A DNA stretch of 8,493 bases from Neisseriaceae bacterium (lineage in GTDB: Bacteria > Pseudomonadota > Gammaproteobacteria > Burkholderiales > Neisseriaceae). The notes below the pieces were generated by a model. The model was not told where the DNA came from. It was given only the letters and a program-made list of their open reading frames with translations, and did not search any database. The position numbers and the translations under genes are program-made. Below are positions 1-4,940 of the stretch, one piece after another (position 1 is the stretch's first letter; each line of letters starts with the position of its first letter). The stretch lies in NCBI GenBank assembly GCA_017446355.1, contig JAFSQZ010000047.1, forward strand, positions 1-8,493, read 5' to 3'.

Positions 1-71
1 CTGTTGGCATCAATTTCGTATAAATCACGTACTTTACCTGAATAAATTTTTTTAAGAGAAAGTGAAGACAT
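1..71 (-). CDS. purC: SAICAR synthase PurC, N-terminal 23 codons (partial)
   Basis: Phosphoribosylaminoimidazole-succinocarboxamide synthase, the cytoplasmic ATP-dependent ligase that joins aspartate to CAIR in purine synthesis. The reverse strand from the ATG at 71-69 reads MSSLSLKKIYSGKVRDLYE, then IDAN, and runs off the window. The KKIYSGKVRDLYEID stretch is the conserved N-terminus of PurC, part of the ATP-binding domain, and is close to what I recall of the Neisseria protein. Upstream is a modest AGAAAG ribosome binding site. The gene is transcribed away from dsbD, so the 72-748 region serves it as leader and promoter. The identification rests on 23 residues, but the motif is distinctive. 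Confidence 0.88.
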   Translation of the reverse strand, partial: MSSLSLKKIYSGKVRDLYEIDAN

Positions 72-97
72 AGGAAACTTTCTAAAAACATAAAGAA

Positions 98-243
98 AAG
101 AAAACAACGTATTTTAGCTTGTTTTTCAGGCTGCCTGAAAGATTTTTGTGTGTTGTGTTTAAAAAACATAAAAAATGCGGCAAACTTGGTTATCCTGATT
201 ATTTCACTGCTTTTCTTTTATAAGCATAATACGTTGTGTTTTC
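98..243. repeat. Imperfect inverted repeat upstream of purC
   Basis: ACAACGTATT (104-113) and AATACGTTGT (228-237) are perfect inverted copies. With a two-base gap the similarity extends outward to GAAAAC and inward to GCTT, about 20 bases per arm (roughly 98-119 and 222-243). The right arm overlaps the putative purC promoter. It may be a pair of regulatory half sites or the ends of a small miniature element; nothing else identifies it. Confidence 0.35.
124..140. repeat. DNA uptake sequence, palindromic
   Basis: TTTCAGGCTGCCTGAAA is a perfect inverted repeat around a central T, so it contains both AGGCTGCCTGAA (128-139) and, on the other strand, AGGCAGCCTGAA. DUS are the short words recognised by the Neisseriaceae natural-transformation machinery. 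It lies in the inferred purC leader. Confidence 0.85.
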
Positions 244-245
244 AA
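217..245 (-). promoter_or_regulatory. Probable sigma-70 promoter of purC
   Basis: On the minus strand TTGAAA (245-240) is followed by a 17-base spacer and TATAAA (222-217). Each hexamer is one base off consensus and the spacing is ideal. Transcription would start near 210, giving purC an untranslated leader of about 140 bases that includes the palindromic DUS at 124-140. Inferred from sequence only. Confidence 0.5.
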
Positions 246-248
246 GTA

Positions 249-263
249 TTCAGGCTGCCTGAA
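249..263. repeat. DNA uptake sequence, palindromic
   Basis: TTCAGGCTGCCTGAA. It forms an inverted pair with the copy at 334-348, the two bracketing the REP-like repeat at 273-316. Confidence 0.85.
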
Positions 264-272
264 ATAAAACCT

Positions 273-316
273 GTCATTGCGAGCGAGCCGTAAGGCTACG
301 CGTGGCAATCTCCCAG
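273..316 (+). repeat. REP-like dispersed repeat, GTCATTGC...GGCAATC type
   Basis: Begins GTCATTGCGAGCG and ends GTGGCAATCTCCCAG, an imperfect dyad whose outer arms are ATTGC and GCAAT, with an inner AGCC-GTA-AGGCT. It belongs to the same family as the hairpin at 3392-3430, which lies in the opposite orientation. Similar GTCATTGCGAGC...GCAATC words are, from memory, common intergenic repeats in many bacteria. Function unknown. Confidence 0.6.
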
Positions 317-333
317 CTACGGAGAACGGACTT

Positions 334-348
334 TTCAGGCAGCCTGAA
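334..348. repeat. DNA uptake sequence, palindromic
   Basis: TTCAGGCAGCCTGAA, the reverse complement of the copy at 249-263. The pair could form a long-range stem of 15 bp around the 70 bases between them. Confidence 0.85.
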
Positions 349-452
349 CATTTATTTTGTTTTCCAATTTTTCAATTTATTATGGTATGCAAATAAACAG
401 GCTTGTTAAAGCCTATTTTGCCGAATTTTTTTACATTTTTAGGAGTTTTGCT

Positions 453-536
453 ATGAAACTGAAATCCGTATTATTCACAGAACAACAAATTACTTTAACT
501 TATTGTTTTATCAAATATTATTTGTTTACGCTCTAA
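453..536 (+). pseudogene. 27-codon frame with strong ribosome binding site; possible gene remnant
   Basis: AGGAG at 441-445 stands 7 bases before an ATG at 453, and the frame reads MKLKSVLFTEQQITLTYCFI, ending in YYLFTL before a stop at 534-536. MKLKSVLFT looks like the basic start of a signal peptide or lipoprotein leader, but the hydrophobic core is then replaced by polar residues. I read it as the surviving 5' end of a lost exported protein. It could instead be a genuine small peptide. No homologue is recognised. Confidence 0.35.
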
Positions 537-564
537 ACAATGAATGGTAAAAATCAAGCCTTTT

Positions 565-586
565 CAGAAAGTTATCAGAAAGTTAT
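565..586. repeat. 11-base tandem duplication
   Basis: CAGAAAGTTAT occurs twice back to back (565-575 and 576-586). It is probably a replication slippage product; a similar 11-base tandem lies at 7788-7809. Confidence 0.8.
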
Positions 587-714
587 ATGATGGTGATGAT
601 GAAAAATAAGCGTTTAAATATTGGGAAAGAAGTGGTAATATTTTTAAGTAATGGCGTTTTAAACCCATTGTTATCAATAAAACCAACCATCTTTCACTTG
701 TCCACTTATCTTTT

Positions 715-726
715 GGGCTGCCTGAA
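715..726 (+). repeat. DNA uptake sequence variant
   Basis: GGGCTGCCTGAA, one base off the 12-mer AGGCTGCCTGAA. It lies 22 bases before the chosen dsbD start, which speaks against this stretch being coding. Confidence 0.75.
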
Positions 727-748
727 AGATTTTCTTTTTGATTGTTTG

Positions 749-2536
749 ATGATGAAAAAATTTTTATTATTTTTATTAAGTTTTTTTACGCTGTCTTCTG
801 TTTTTGCGGAAGTTAATCCTGAATCACTGCTTCCCCCAGAAGAAGCGTTTATCCCCACTGTGGAAATCAATGACACCACGGCGAATGTGCGCTTTGAAAT
901 TGCCGATGGTTATTATCTGTATCAAAGCAAAATTGAAGCGCAAACAGAACCCAATAACATTTTTGGTCAACCTAGCTTTTCCGATAATGGCAAAGAAAAA
1001 GAAGATGAATTTTTTGGTAAACAAATCATCTTTCATCAACAAGCCGAAGCGGTTTTTCCAATAGAAAACCCCACTGATTCTTACGAATTACAATTGATTT
1101 ATCAAGGGTGTGCGGAAGTTGGCATATGCTATCCGCCCACACAAACCACATTTCAAATTTCAGGCAGCGGTATTTATCAACCCCCTTTTGCTAAAAAGAA
1201 TATTTTCCTAAAAAAGTCAAACGACGCAGCAACTGAACAGTCAACACTTGAAGCTGCTGCGGACAATCAACAAAAATTTCAGTTATCGCGACAAACTTTA
1301 GGTAAAAATTTATTGATGTTTTTTCTCGCTGGCTTGGCTTTAAGTTTCACTGCCTGTATGTATCCTTTGTTGCCGATTGTATCCAGTATTATTGTTGGCG
1401 ATAAAAACAGCAGTAAAAAACGCGCATTTATCTTGTCGTTGATTTACGTGCAAGGTTTGGCACTTACTTACACTTTAGTAGGCGTGTTGGCTGGCAAAAC
1501 AGGTGCATTGCTCACCGTGTGGCTACAACAAGCTTGGGTGGTATTATTGGCTGCTGGTTTACTCGTTTTGCTGGCTTTGGCAATGTTTGACATTATCCAC
1601 ATTCAAATGCCCACATCTATACAAAATTATTTCCAACAAAAAAGTAATCAATTAAGTGGTGGCAAAATAGCATCAGTATTCGCTATGGGCGCACTATCCG
1701 CACTGATTGTTGGACCTTGCGTTGCACCACCTTTGGCTTTTGCATTGATGTACATCGGCAAAACAGGTGATGCTTGGTTAGGTGGTGCTGCCTTATACGC
1801 ATTAGCATTGGGAACTGGCGTACCATTATTGCTGATTGGCACATTTGGTGGACACATTTTGCCACGCGCAGGACAATGGATGAACACCATTAAATACGGC
1901 TTTGGCATACTGCTTTTGACCGCAGCCGTGTATATGGCAACACCTTTTATTGGTTACACGCTTGCCGTGTGTGCTTACGCCATATTACTGCTGATGCCTG
2001 CCGTGTATGCGTTACGCCACATCAAACGTTTTTCAGGCAATACTAAATTTATGGTCAGCTTAATTGCTGCCTTATTTGCTATGGGTTCATTATGGTTTAC
2101 CGTCAACAGTTTCACCCAAAACGGCAGCACACGTTTACATCAATTGCTCACCTTGCATCGTTACGACAAAAATACCGCACGCACGCATTTTACTGATGTT
2201 CACGCATTAAAAATGGAAATAGACAACGCTTTTCGTGCTGATGCCAACACGCCTGTTTTATTAGACTTTTATGCAAACTGGTGTGTTTCTTGCAAAGAAA
2301 TGGAAGCCAAAACCTTTCAAGACAAAAATGTTCAGGCAGCCATTCCAATGGATCGCTTGTTGCAAATTGATGTAACAGAAAACCGTCCAGAACATCAACA
2401 ATTATTACAAGAATACGGTTTATTCGGTCCACCTGGATTATTTGTGTTGTATGCCGATGGTTCAAGAAGCGATGCCTTACTGGGATTTGTTGAACCTAAT
2501 GAATTTATTGAATGGTATCAACAGCGAGAAAAATAA
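749..2536 (+). CDS. dsbD: Thiol:disulfide interchange protein DsbD
   Basis: Inner-membrane protein that carries electrons from cytoplasmic thioredoxin to periplasmic partners such as DsbC and cytochrome c maturation proteins. From the start at 749 (595 residues): signal peptide 1-20 (MMKKFLLFLL core, cleavage after VFA); periplasmic N-domain with the redox pair C121/C127 (YQGCAEVGICYPP); membrane domain about 187-455 with C203 (SFTACMYPLLP) and C324 (VGPCVAPP); thioredoxin-like C-domain with W-C512-V-S-C515-K. All six catalytic cysteines are present, and the length suits Neisseria DsbD (about 600). The frame is open back to 587, but the extra 54 residues resemble nothing and would bury the signal peptide, so 749 (or the adjacent ATG at 752) is preferred. 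No good ribosome binding site precedes it. Intragenic DUS lie at 1159-1168 and 2331-2342. Confidence 0.95.
   Translation: MMKKFLLFLLSFFTLSSVFAEVNPESLLPPEEAFIPTVEINDTTANVRFEIADGYYLYQSKIEAQTEPNNIFGQPSFSDNGKEKEDEFFGKQIIFHQQAEAVFPIENPTDSYELQLIYQGCAEVGICYPPTQTTFQISGSGIYQPPFAKKNIFLKKSNDAATEQSTLEAAADNQQKFQLSRQTLGKNLLMFFLAGLALSFTACMYPLLPIVSSIIVGDKNSSKKRAFILSLIYVQGLALTYTLVGVLAGKTGALLTVWLQQAWVVLLAAGLLVLLALAMFDIIHIQMPTSIQNYFQQKSNQLSGGKIASVFAMGALSALIVGPCVAPPLAFALMYIGKTGDAWLGGAALYALALGTGVPLLLIGTFGGHILPRAGQWMNTIKYGFGILLLTAAVYMATPFIGYTLAVCAYAILLLMPAVYALRHIKRFSGNTKFMVSLIAALFAMGSLWFTVNSFTQNGSTRLHQLLTLHRYDKNTARTHFTDVHALKMEIDNAFRADANTPVLLDFYANWCVSCKEMEAKTFQDKNVQAAIPMDRLLQIDVTENRPEHQQLLQEYGLFGPPGLFVLYADGSRSDALLGFVEPNEFIEWYQQREK
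1159..1168 (-). repeat. DNA uptake sequence core inside dsbD
   Basis: TTCAGGCAGC, the reverse complement of the core GCTGCCTGAA, encodes part of QISGSG in the N-domain linker. Confidence 0.6.
2331..2342 (-). repeat. DNA uptake sequence inside dsbD
   Basis: TTCAGGCAGCCA (reverse GGCTGCCTGAA) encodes VQAA in the thioredoxin-like domain. It is the last DUS before the DUS-free insert. Confidence 0.75.
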
Positions 2537-2580
2537 ATTCAAACAAAACCTTCACAAAGTTTGAAACCTTTGCAAAACGC

Positions 2581-2617
2581 GTCATTCTGAGTTTTCCGTA
2601 GGAAAACGAAGAATCTT
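2581..2617 (+). repeat. GTCATTCTGA...GAATCTT dispersed repeat, copy 1
   Basis: Starts GTCATTCTGA and ends CGAAGAATCTT, with an inner hairpin GTTTTCC-GTA-GGAAAAC (2591-2607). A second copy lies inverted at 3471-3497 and a degenerate one at 7774. The repeat supplies the stop codon of the truncated minus-strand frame at 2616-2726. Confidence 0.6.
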
Positions 2618-2726
2618 AACAAATTGTTTTATAAACGCCCTTTTGTGTGCGTATGCGTTTGACATTGTCGGCGATAGTTTTGTAAATTTGCTCCATTTTT
2701 TCGTCTGTTATGGTGCAGTCTTTCAC
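2616..2726 (-). pseudogene. Truncated N-terminus of an XRE-type (helix-turn-helix) regulator
   Basis: On the minus strand a GTG at 2726 (or the ATG at 2696) opens a frame containing MEQIYKTIADNVKRIRTQKG, then VYKTIC and a stop at 2618-2616. The IADNVKRIRTQKG stretch is what normally forms helix 1 of XRE/Cro-type DNA-binding domains, where the next residues would be close to xSQExLA. Here the similarity stops at exactly that point and the stop codon lies within the dispersed repeat at 2581-2617. I infer a regulator gene cut off at its 3' side by the repeat. It is divergent from the DUF1643 gene and shares a dyad-rich intergenic region with it, as regulator and target pairs often do. Only about 26 residues support the family call. 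Confidence 0.5.
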
Positions 2727-2741
2727 GCCTTTCGCCTACCT

Positions 2742-2786
2742 ATGGTTAAACTAGCTATAAGTATATAAATGTTACAATTTAACTAT
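2742..2786. promoter_or_regulatory. Operator-like inverted repeat between divergent genes
   Basis: ATGGTTAAACT (2742-2752) and AATTTAACTAT (2776-2786) are inverted copies with two mismatches, separated by an AT-rich stretch containing the palindrome TAGCTA and a possible -10 hexamer TACAAT (2773-2778) for the plus-strand gene. Further out, CCTTTCGCC (2728-2736) and GGCGAAAGG (2804-2812) form a second perfect inverted pair that supplies the ribosome binding site of the DUF1643 gene. Such symmetry fits control by the divergent XRE-like gene when it was intact. No protein-binding evidence. Confidence 0.35.
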
Positions 2787-2819
2787 GCTTAAATAAATTC
2801 ATTGGCGAAAGGTAAATGT

Positions 2820-3350
2820 ATGAAATATCCACAAAACTATCAACCAATATTTTGCGAGAAAACAGATACTTGCAGATTTTCGCTAGGTAAAAAAGGCAAG
2901 AAAAACCTAATGATAATCGGCTTTAATCCAAGCACAGCCGACAAAGAAAACTCAGACCCAACTATGAATACGGTAATAAAATTTTGCGAATTTAACAAAT
3001 ATGACGGATATATTATGGTAAATGCTTATCCATTTATATCCACAAATCCTAGTGAAATAAATTTTGATGAAAAAATTATCCCTCAAAATTTAAAACATAT
3101 AAAAGACAAAATAAAAGAACTAGAAATTTCGGATATTTTGTTAGCTTATGGTGGTATGAATATGCCAAATTTCATGCTAAAAGCTTTGTTTGAAATTTTA
3201 AATATAGTAGAAGATAAAAATATTTTTGTGATTAAAACATTAAAAAGTGGAATTCCAGCACATCCATTATACAAAAAAGTAAATAAACTACAAAAATTTA
3301 CAGACATTAAAGATGAAATCAAAAGATTAGAACAAAAAATATCTAGCTAA
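2820..3350 (+). CDS. DUF1643 family protein
   Basis: A 176-residue cytoplasmic protein of the DUF1643 family, whose biochemical role I do not know. It has the family's landmarks in order: CRFSLG (18-23), a hydrophobic strand leading to GFNPSTAD (34-41), DPT (46-48), GYIMVNAYPF (63-72) with TNP (75-77), LLAYGG (107-112) and LKSGIPAHPLY (141-151). There is no signal peptide or membrane segment. The start is ATG 2820, with AAAGG (2808-2812) 7 bases upstream; the in-frame TTG at 2802 lies before that site. Base composition is low (60-base lines between 3061 and 3240 hold only 10-18 G+C, against 28 in a sampled fabH line) and AT-rich codons such as ATA and AGA are common, which suggests transfer. 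It is alone in the bracketed insert, divergent from a broken regulator. Confidence 0.8.
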   Translation: MKYPQNYQPIFCEKTDTCRFSLGKKGKKNLMIIGFNPSTADKENSDPTMNTVIKFCEFNKYDGYIMVNAYPFISTNPSEINFDEKIIPQNLKHIKDKIKELEISDILLAYGGMNMPNFMLKALFEILNIVEDKNIFVIKTLKSGIPAHPLYKKVNKLQKFTDIKDEIKRLEQKISS

Positions 3351-3391
3351 ATTCTTACATAAATACTAAATATATATGTCAATATTACTAT

Positions 3392-3430
3392 ATTGCCACG
3401 AAGTTACTACGCGGTTTCGTGGCAATGACA
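3392..3430 (-). repeat. REP-like hairpin repeat, second copy
   Basis: ATTGCCACGAA (3392-3402) and TTCGTGGCAAT (3416-3426) form a perfect 11-bp stem with a 13-base loop, followed by GACA. On the minus strand it reads GTCATTGCCACG...GTGGCAAT, matching the repeat at 273-316. It lies 41 bases after the DUF1643 stop and could end or stabilise that transcript, but no T-run follows the stem. Confidence 0.65.
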
Positions 3431-3470
3431 GTATTTTGTAAAATTACCTTTGGCGATTACTTCGAGTTAA

Positions 3471-3497
3471 AGATTCTTCGCTTACATTCAGAATGAC
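3471..3497 (-). repeat. GTCATTCTGA...GAATCT dispersed repeat, copy 2 (inverted)
   Basis: Minus strand reads GTCATTCTGAATG, then GCGAAGAATCT. It is inverted relative to the copy at 2581-2617, so both face inward from the ends of the DUF1643 insert. Confidence 0.6.
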
Positions 3498-3560
3498 GAA
3501 TGAAAAAAAGTAGGTTTTGCAAAGGTTTCACTTTGTTCAAAATAACGCGTTTTGCCAAGC

Positions 3561-3577
3561 TTTCAGGCTGCCTGAAT
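3561..3577. repeat. DNA uptake sequence just past the mtnN stop
   Basis: TTTCAGGCTGCCTGAAT, palindromic core TTCAGGCTGCCTGAA at 3562-3576. It begins two bases downstream of the mtnN stop on the minus strand. It is the first DUS after the DUS-free insert. As a stem it is weak and has no T-run, so a terminator role is uncertain. Confidence 0.8.
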
Positions 3578-3578
3578 T

Positions 3579-4283
3579 TCAAAGTTGTTCCATCAAATTC
3601 ATCACCATTTGCGCGGAATGTTGTGCCACCACTTTTAAAAATTCTTCAAAACTGATTTCCGCTTTTTCTTCGGCACTGTCAGAAATCGCACGAATAATCA
3701 CAAACGGCACATTAAACAACACGCACGTTTGCGCAATCGCCGCTGCTTCCATTTCCACAGCTTGAGCATCAGCAAAATGCTCTTTAATTTGTGCAATATG
3801 TTCTTGGTGATGCACAAAACAATCGCCACTTACAATCAAACCTTGATGTACTTTTGCTGCCTGAAAAACATTGGCTGCCTGAATAGCTGCGTTTATCAGT
3901 TTCTCGTGTGCGCCAAAACGTGCGCTCAATTGTGGCACTTGTCCATACGCGTAACCAAATACGCTTGCGTCCACATCGTGATGCGCCGCTTCGTTACCAA
4001 TCACCACATCACCCACGCGCACGCCCTGCCCTATACCACCTGCGCTGCCTGTGTTAATAATATAATCAGGAGAAAAATGTTGAATCACCAAAGTTGTTGC
4101 AACAGCAGCATTGACTTTGCCGATACCACTTAAACTTAACACAATATTATGTTGCTTAATTTTCCCCGTATAAATCGTAAACTTTTCGGCAAACTGATGA
4201 ACTTGAATATCTTGCAACTGTGTTTTCAGCCACTCAATCTCTGCGTCCATCGCGCCAATAATACCAATGGTTACTGCACTCAT
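3579..4283 (-). CDS. mtnN: 5'-methylthioadenosine/S-adenosylhomocysteine nucleosidase
   Basis: Cytoplasmic hydrolase (MtnN/Pfs) that removes adenine from methylthioadenosine and S-adenosylhomocysteine; the latter yields S-ribosylhomocysteine, the LuxS substrate. The 234 residues match the family length (about 232). GIIGAMDAEI carries the acid/base glutamate E15 (E12 in E. coli), NTGSAGG (77-83) the ribose/base pocket, AVEMEAAAIA the substrate glutamate E179, and RAISD the catalytic D202. The ATG at 4283-4281 follows the luxS stop with no gap; GAGGTG inside the end of luxS is the ribosome binding site, so the two are co-transcribed and probably translationally coupled. Two DUS inside the gene (3854-3865, 3872-3883) encode the repeated QAA of IQAANVFQAAK. 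Confidence 0.96.
   Translation of the reverse strand: MSAVTIGIIGAMDAEIEWLKTQLQDIQVHQFAEKFTIYTGKIKQHNIVLSLSGIGKVNAAVATTLVIQHFSPDYIINTGSAGGIGQGVRVGDVVIGNEAAHHDVDASVFGYAYGQVPQLSARFGAHEKLINAAIQAANVFQAAKVHQGLIVSGDCFVHHQEHIAQIKEHFADAQAVEMEAAAIAQTCVLFNVPFVIIRAISDSAEEKAEISFEEFLKVVAQHSAQMVMNLMEQL
3854..3883 (+). repeat. Two adjacent DNA uptake sequences inside mtnN
   Basis: TTGCTGCCTGAA (3854-3865) and TGGCTGCCTGAA (3872-3883), direct copies with 6 bases between them. Each encodes QAA on the minus strand. Confidence 0.75.
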
Positions 4284-4763
4284 TTACGCAAACACCTCTT
4301 CCCATTGATGACGATTGTCCAATAAATATTGTGCAATTTTTTGCGCACCTTCTAAACTATGGCTGGCTGCCCAACCACATTGCACCACATTACACGCAGG
4401 CACTTCAGTCGCTTGCAACACATCTTTTAAAGTATTTTCAATCAAATTCAATGTTTCTTGGTAGTCAGAAACATTTAATAAAGTTACATAAAATCCTGTT
4501 TGACAACCCATAGGGCTAATGTCCACCACTTTATCCGAATGATTACGTGATAATTCAGCCATTAAATGTTCCAAAGAATGCAAAGCAGGCATTTCCATAT
4601 GGTCTTGGTTAGGCTGGCACACGCGCAAATCGTATTTATAAATCACATCACCATAATCACCATCGGTAACACACGCCAAACGCACATAAGGTGCTTTAAC
4701 TTTAGTGTGATCCAAATTAAAACTTTCTACATTCATTCGCTTTTGGGCAACAATTTGATTCAT
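4284..4763 (-). CDS. luxS: S-ribosylhomocysteine lyase LuxS
   Basis: Metal-dependent enzyme that cleaves S-ribosylhomocysteine to homocysteine and DPD, the AI-2 precursor, completing the two-step detoxification begun by the adjacent mtnN product. The 159 residues contain the metal ligands H62 and H66 (HSLEHL), E65 as general base, SPMGC with catalytic C87, and C129 (QCG) as third ligand. The start at 4763 is favoured by GGAG six bases upstream; the family-typical start would be M10 (MNVESF), so a nine-residue extension is possible. Sequence features such as NVESFNLDHTKVKAPYVR and ISPMGCQTGFY look more like Firmicutes LuxS than the meningococcal type as I recall it (LLDSFKVDHTRMHAPAVR). No DUS lies in this gene. 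Confidence 0.95.
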   Translation of the reverse strand: MNQIVAQKRMNVESFNLDHTKVKAPYVRLACVTDGDYGDVIYKYDLRVCQPNQDHMEMPALHSLEHLMAELSRNHSDKVVDISPMGCQTGFYVTLLNVSDYQETLNLIENTLKDVLQATEVPACNVVQCGWAASHSLEGAQKIAQYLLDNRHQWEEVFA

Positions 4764-4807
4764 TTTTTACTCCATTTTTACAAAAGTTCTAACATTTTAA
4801 TGTTTAC

Positions 4808-4836
4808 ATTATAAAATTCTAATATTATAATATTAA
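4808..4836 (-). promoter_or_regulatory. Probable promoter of the luxS-mtnN operon
   Basis: Minus strand: TTAATA (4836-4831), 17-base spacer, perfect TATAAT (4813-4808). The start would be near 4801, about 38 bases before the luxS ATG. The -35 is poor, and the spacer contains most of the palindrome at 4820-4835. Confidence 0.4.
4820..4835. promoter_or_regulatory. 16-bp perfect palindrome, operator-like
   Basis: TAATATTATAATATTA is self-complementary. A wider pair, ATGTTTA (4800-4806) and TAAACAT (4834-4840), surrounds it. It lies in the luxS promoter spacer, between divergent luxS and the AhpD-like gene, where a regulator could act on either. AT-only palindromes also arise by chance in such DNA. 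Confidence 0.3.
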
Positions 4837-4846
4837 ACATTCTTGA

Positions 4847-4875
4847 CCGAAAAAACCTGATGCATCATTCGGTTT
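4847..4875. promoter_or_regulatory. Second dyad between luxS and the AhpD-like gene
   Basis: The 10-bp palindrome TGATGCATCA (4858-4867) sits inside CCGAA...TTCGG (4847-4851 and 4868-4872) and AACC...GGTT. It is upstream of the AhpD-like gene. It could be an operator or a short leader hairpin; I cannot assign a regulator and see no good promoter for this gene. Confidence 0.25.
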
Positions 4876-4940
4876 AGCAGTCCACTGTGTCATTATAGCA
4901 TTTTGACCATCTACACTTACTTAAAGATAAGGAGCTTATT

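Larger units (their letters stand above)
72..748. other. Long non-coding stretch between purC and dsbD
   Basis: About 680 bases with no convincing full gene. It holds the purC promoter and leader, DUS copies (124-140, 249-263, 334-348, 715-726), a REP-like repeat (273-316), a 27-codon frame with a strong ribosome binding site (453-536) and an 11-base tandem duplication (565-586). A frame open from 587 runs into dsbD, but its first 54 codons resemble no protein. A 6-bp dyad AGGCTT-GTTA-AAGCCT (399-414) is too weak to call a terminator. I see no clear promoter for dsbD. Confidence 0.6.
2554..3536. mobile_element. Putative insert bracketed by inverted repeats (DUF1643 cassette)
   Basis: GAAACCTTTGCAAAAC (2563-2578) and its exact reverse complement GTTTTGCAAAGGTTTC (3514-3529) bracket the region. 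The match continues outward as ACAAAG (2554-2559) and CTTTGT (3531-3536), with two extra bases on the left. Just inside each end is an inward-facing GTCATTCTGA...GAATCTT repeat. The insert has no DUS, is visibly AT-richer than its flanks, and holds an accessory gene plus a gene fragment. The arms resemble the GAGACCTTTGCAAA ends I associate with Neisseria IS5/IS1106-type elements; that link is from memory. There is no transposase and no clear target duplication, so this may be a transposase-less element or an island between two unrelated repeat copies. Confidence 0.45.

Noticed and set aside
249..348. Spaced palindromic DUS as a CRISPR array
   Set aside because: Copies are inverted rather than direct, spacing is irregular, and the same word occurs throughout the window as an uptake sequence.
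399..414. AGGCTT-GTTA-AAGCCT hairpin as a terminator
   Set aside because: Only six base pairs, T-run displaced by several bases, and no upstream plus-strand gene to terminate.
587..748. In-frame 54-residue N-terminal extension of dsbD starting MMVMMKNKRL
   Set aside because: It would place the signal peptide in the middle of the protein, resembles no DsbD, contains a DUS, and begins in a short ATG-rich repeat after an 11-base tandem.
2802..2819. TTG start for the DUF1643 gene six codons upstream
   Set aside because: It lies before the AAAGG ribosome binding site, which is properly spaced for ATG 2820.
3729..4133. 134-codon plus-strand frame opposite mtnN
   Set aside because: Antisense shadow of a clearly conserved enzyme; cysteine- and histidine-rich composition typical of reverse reading.
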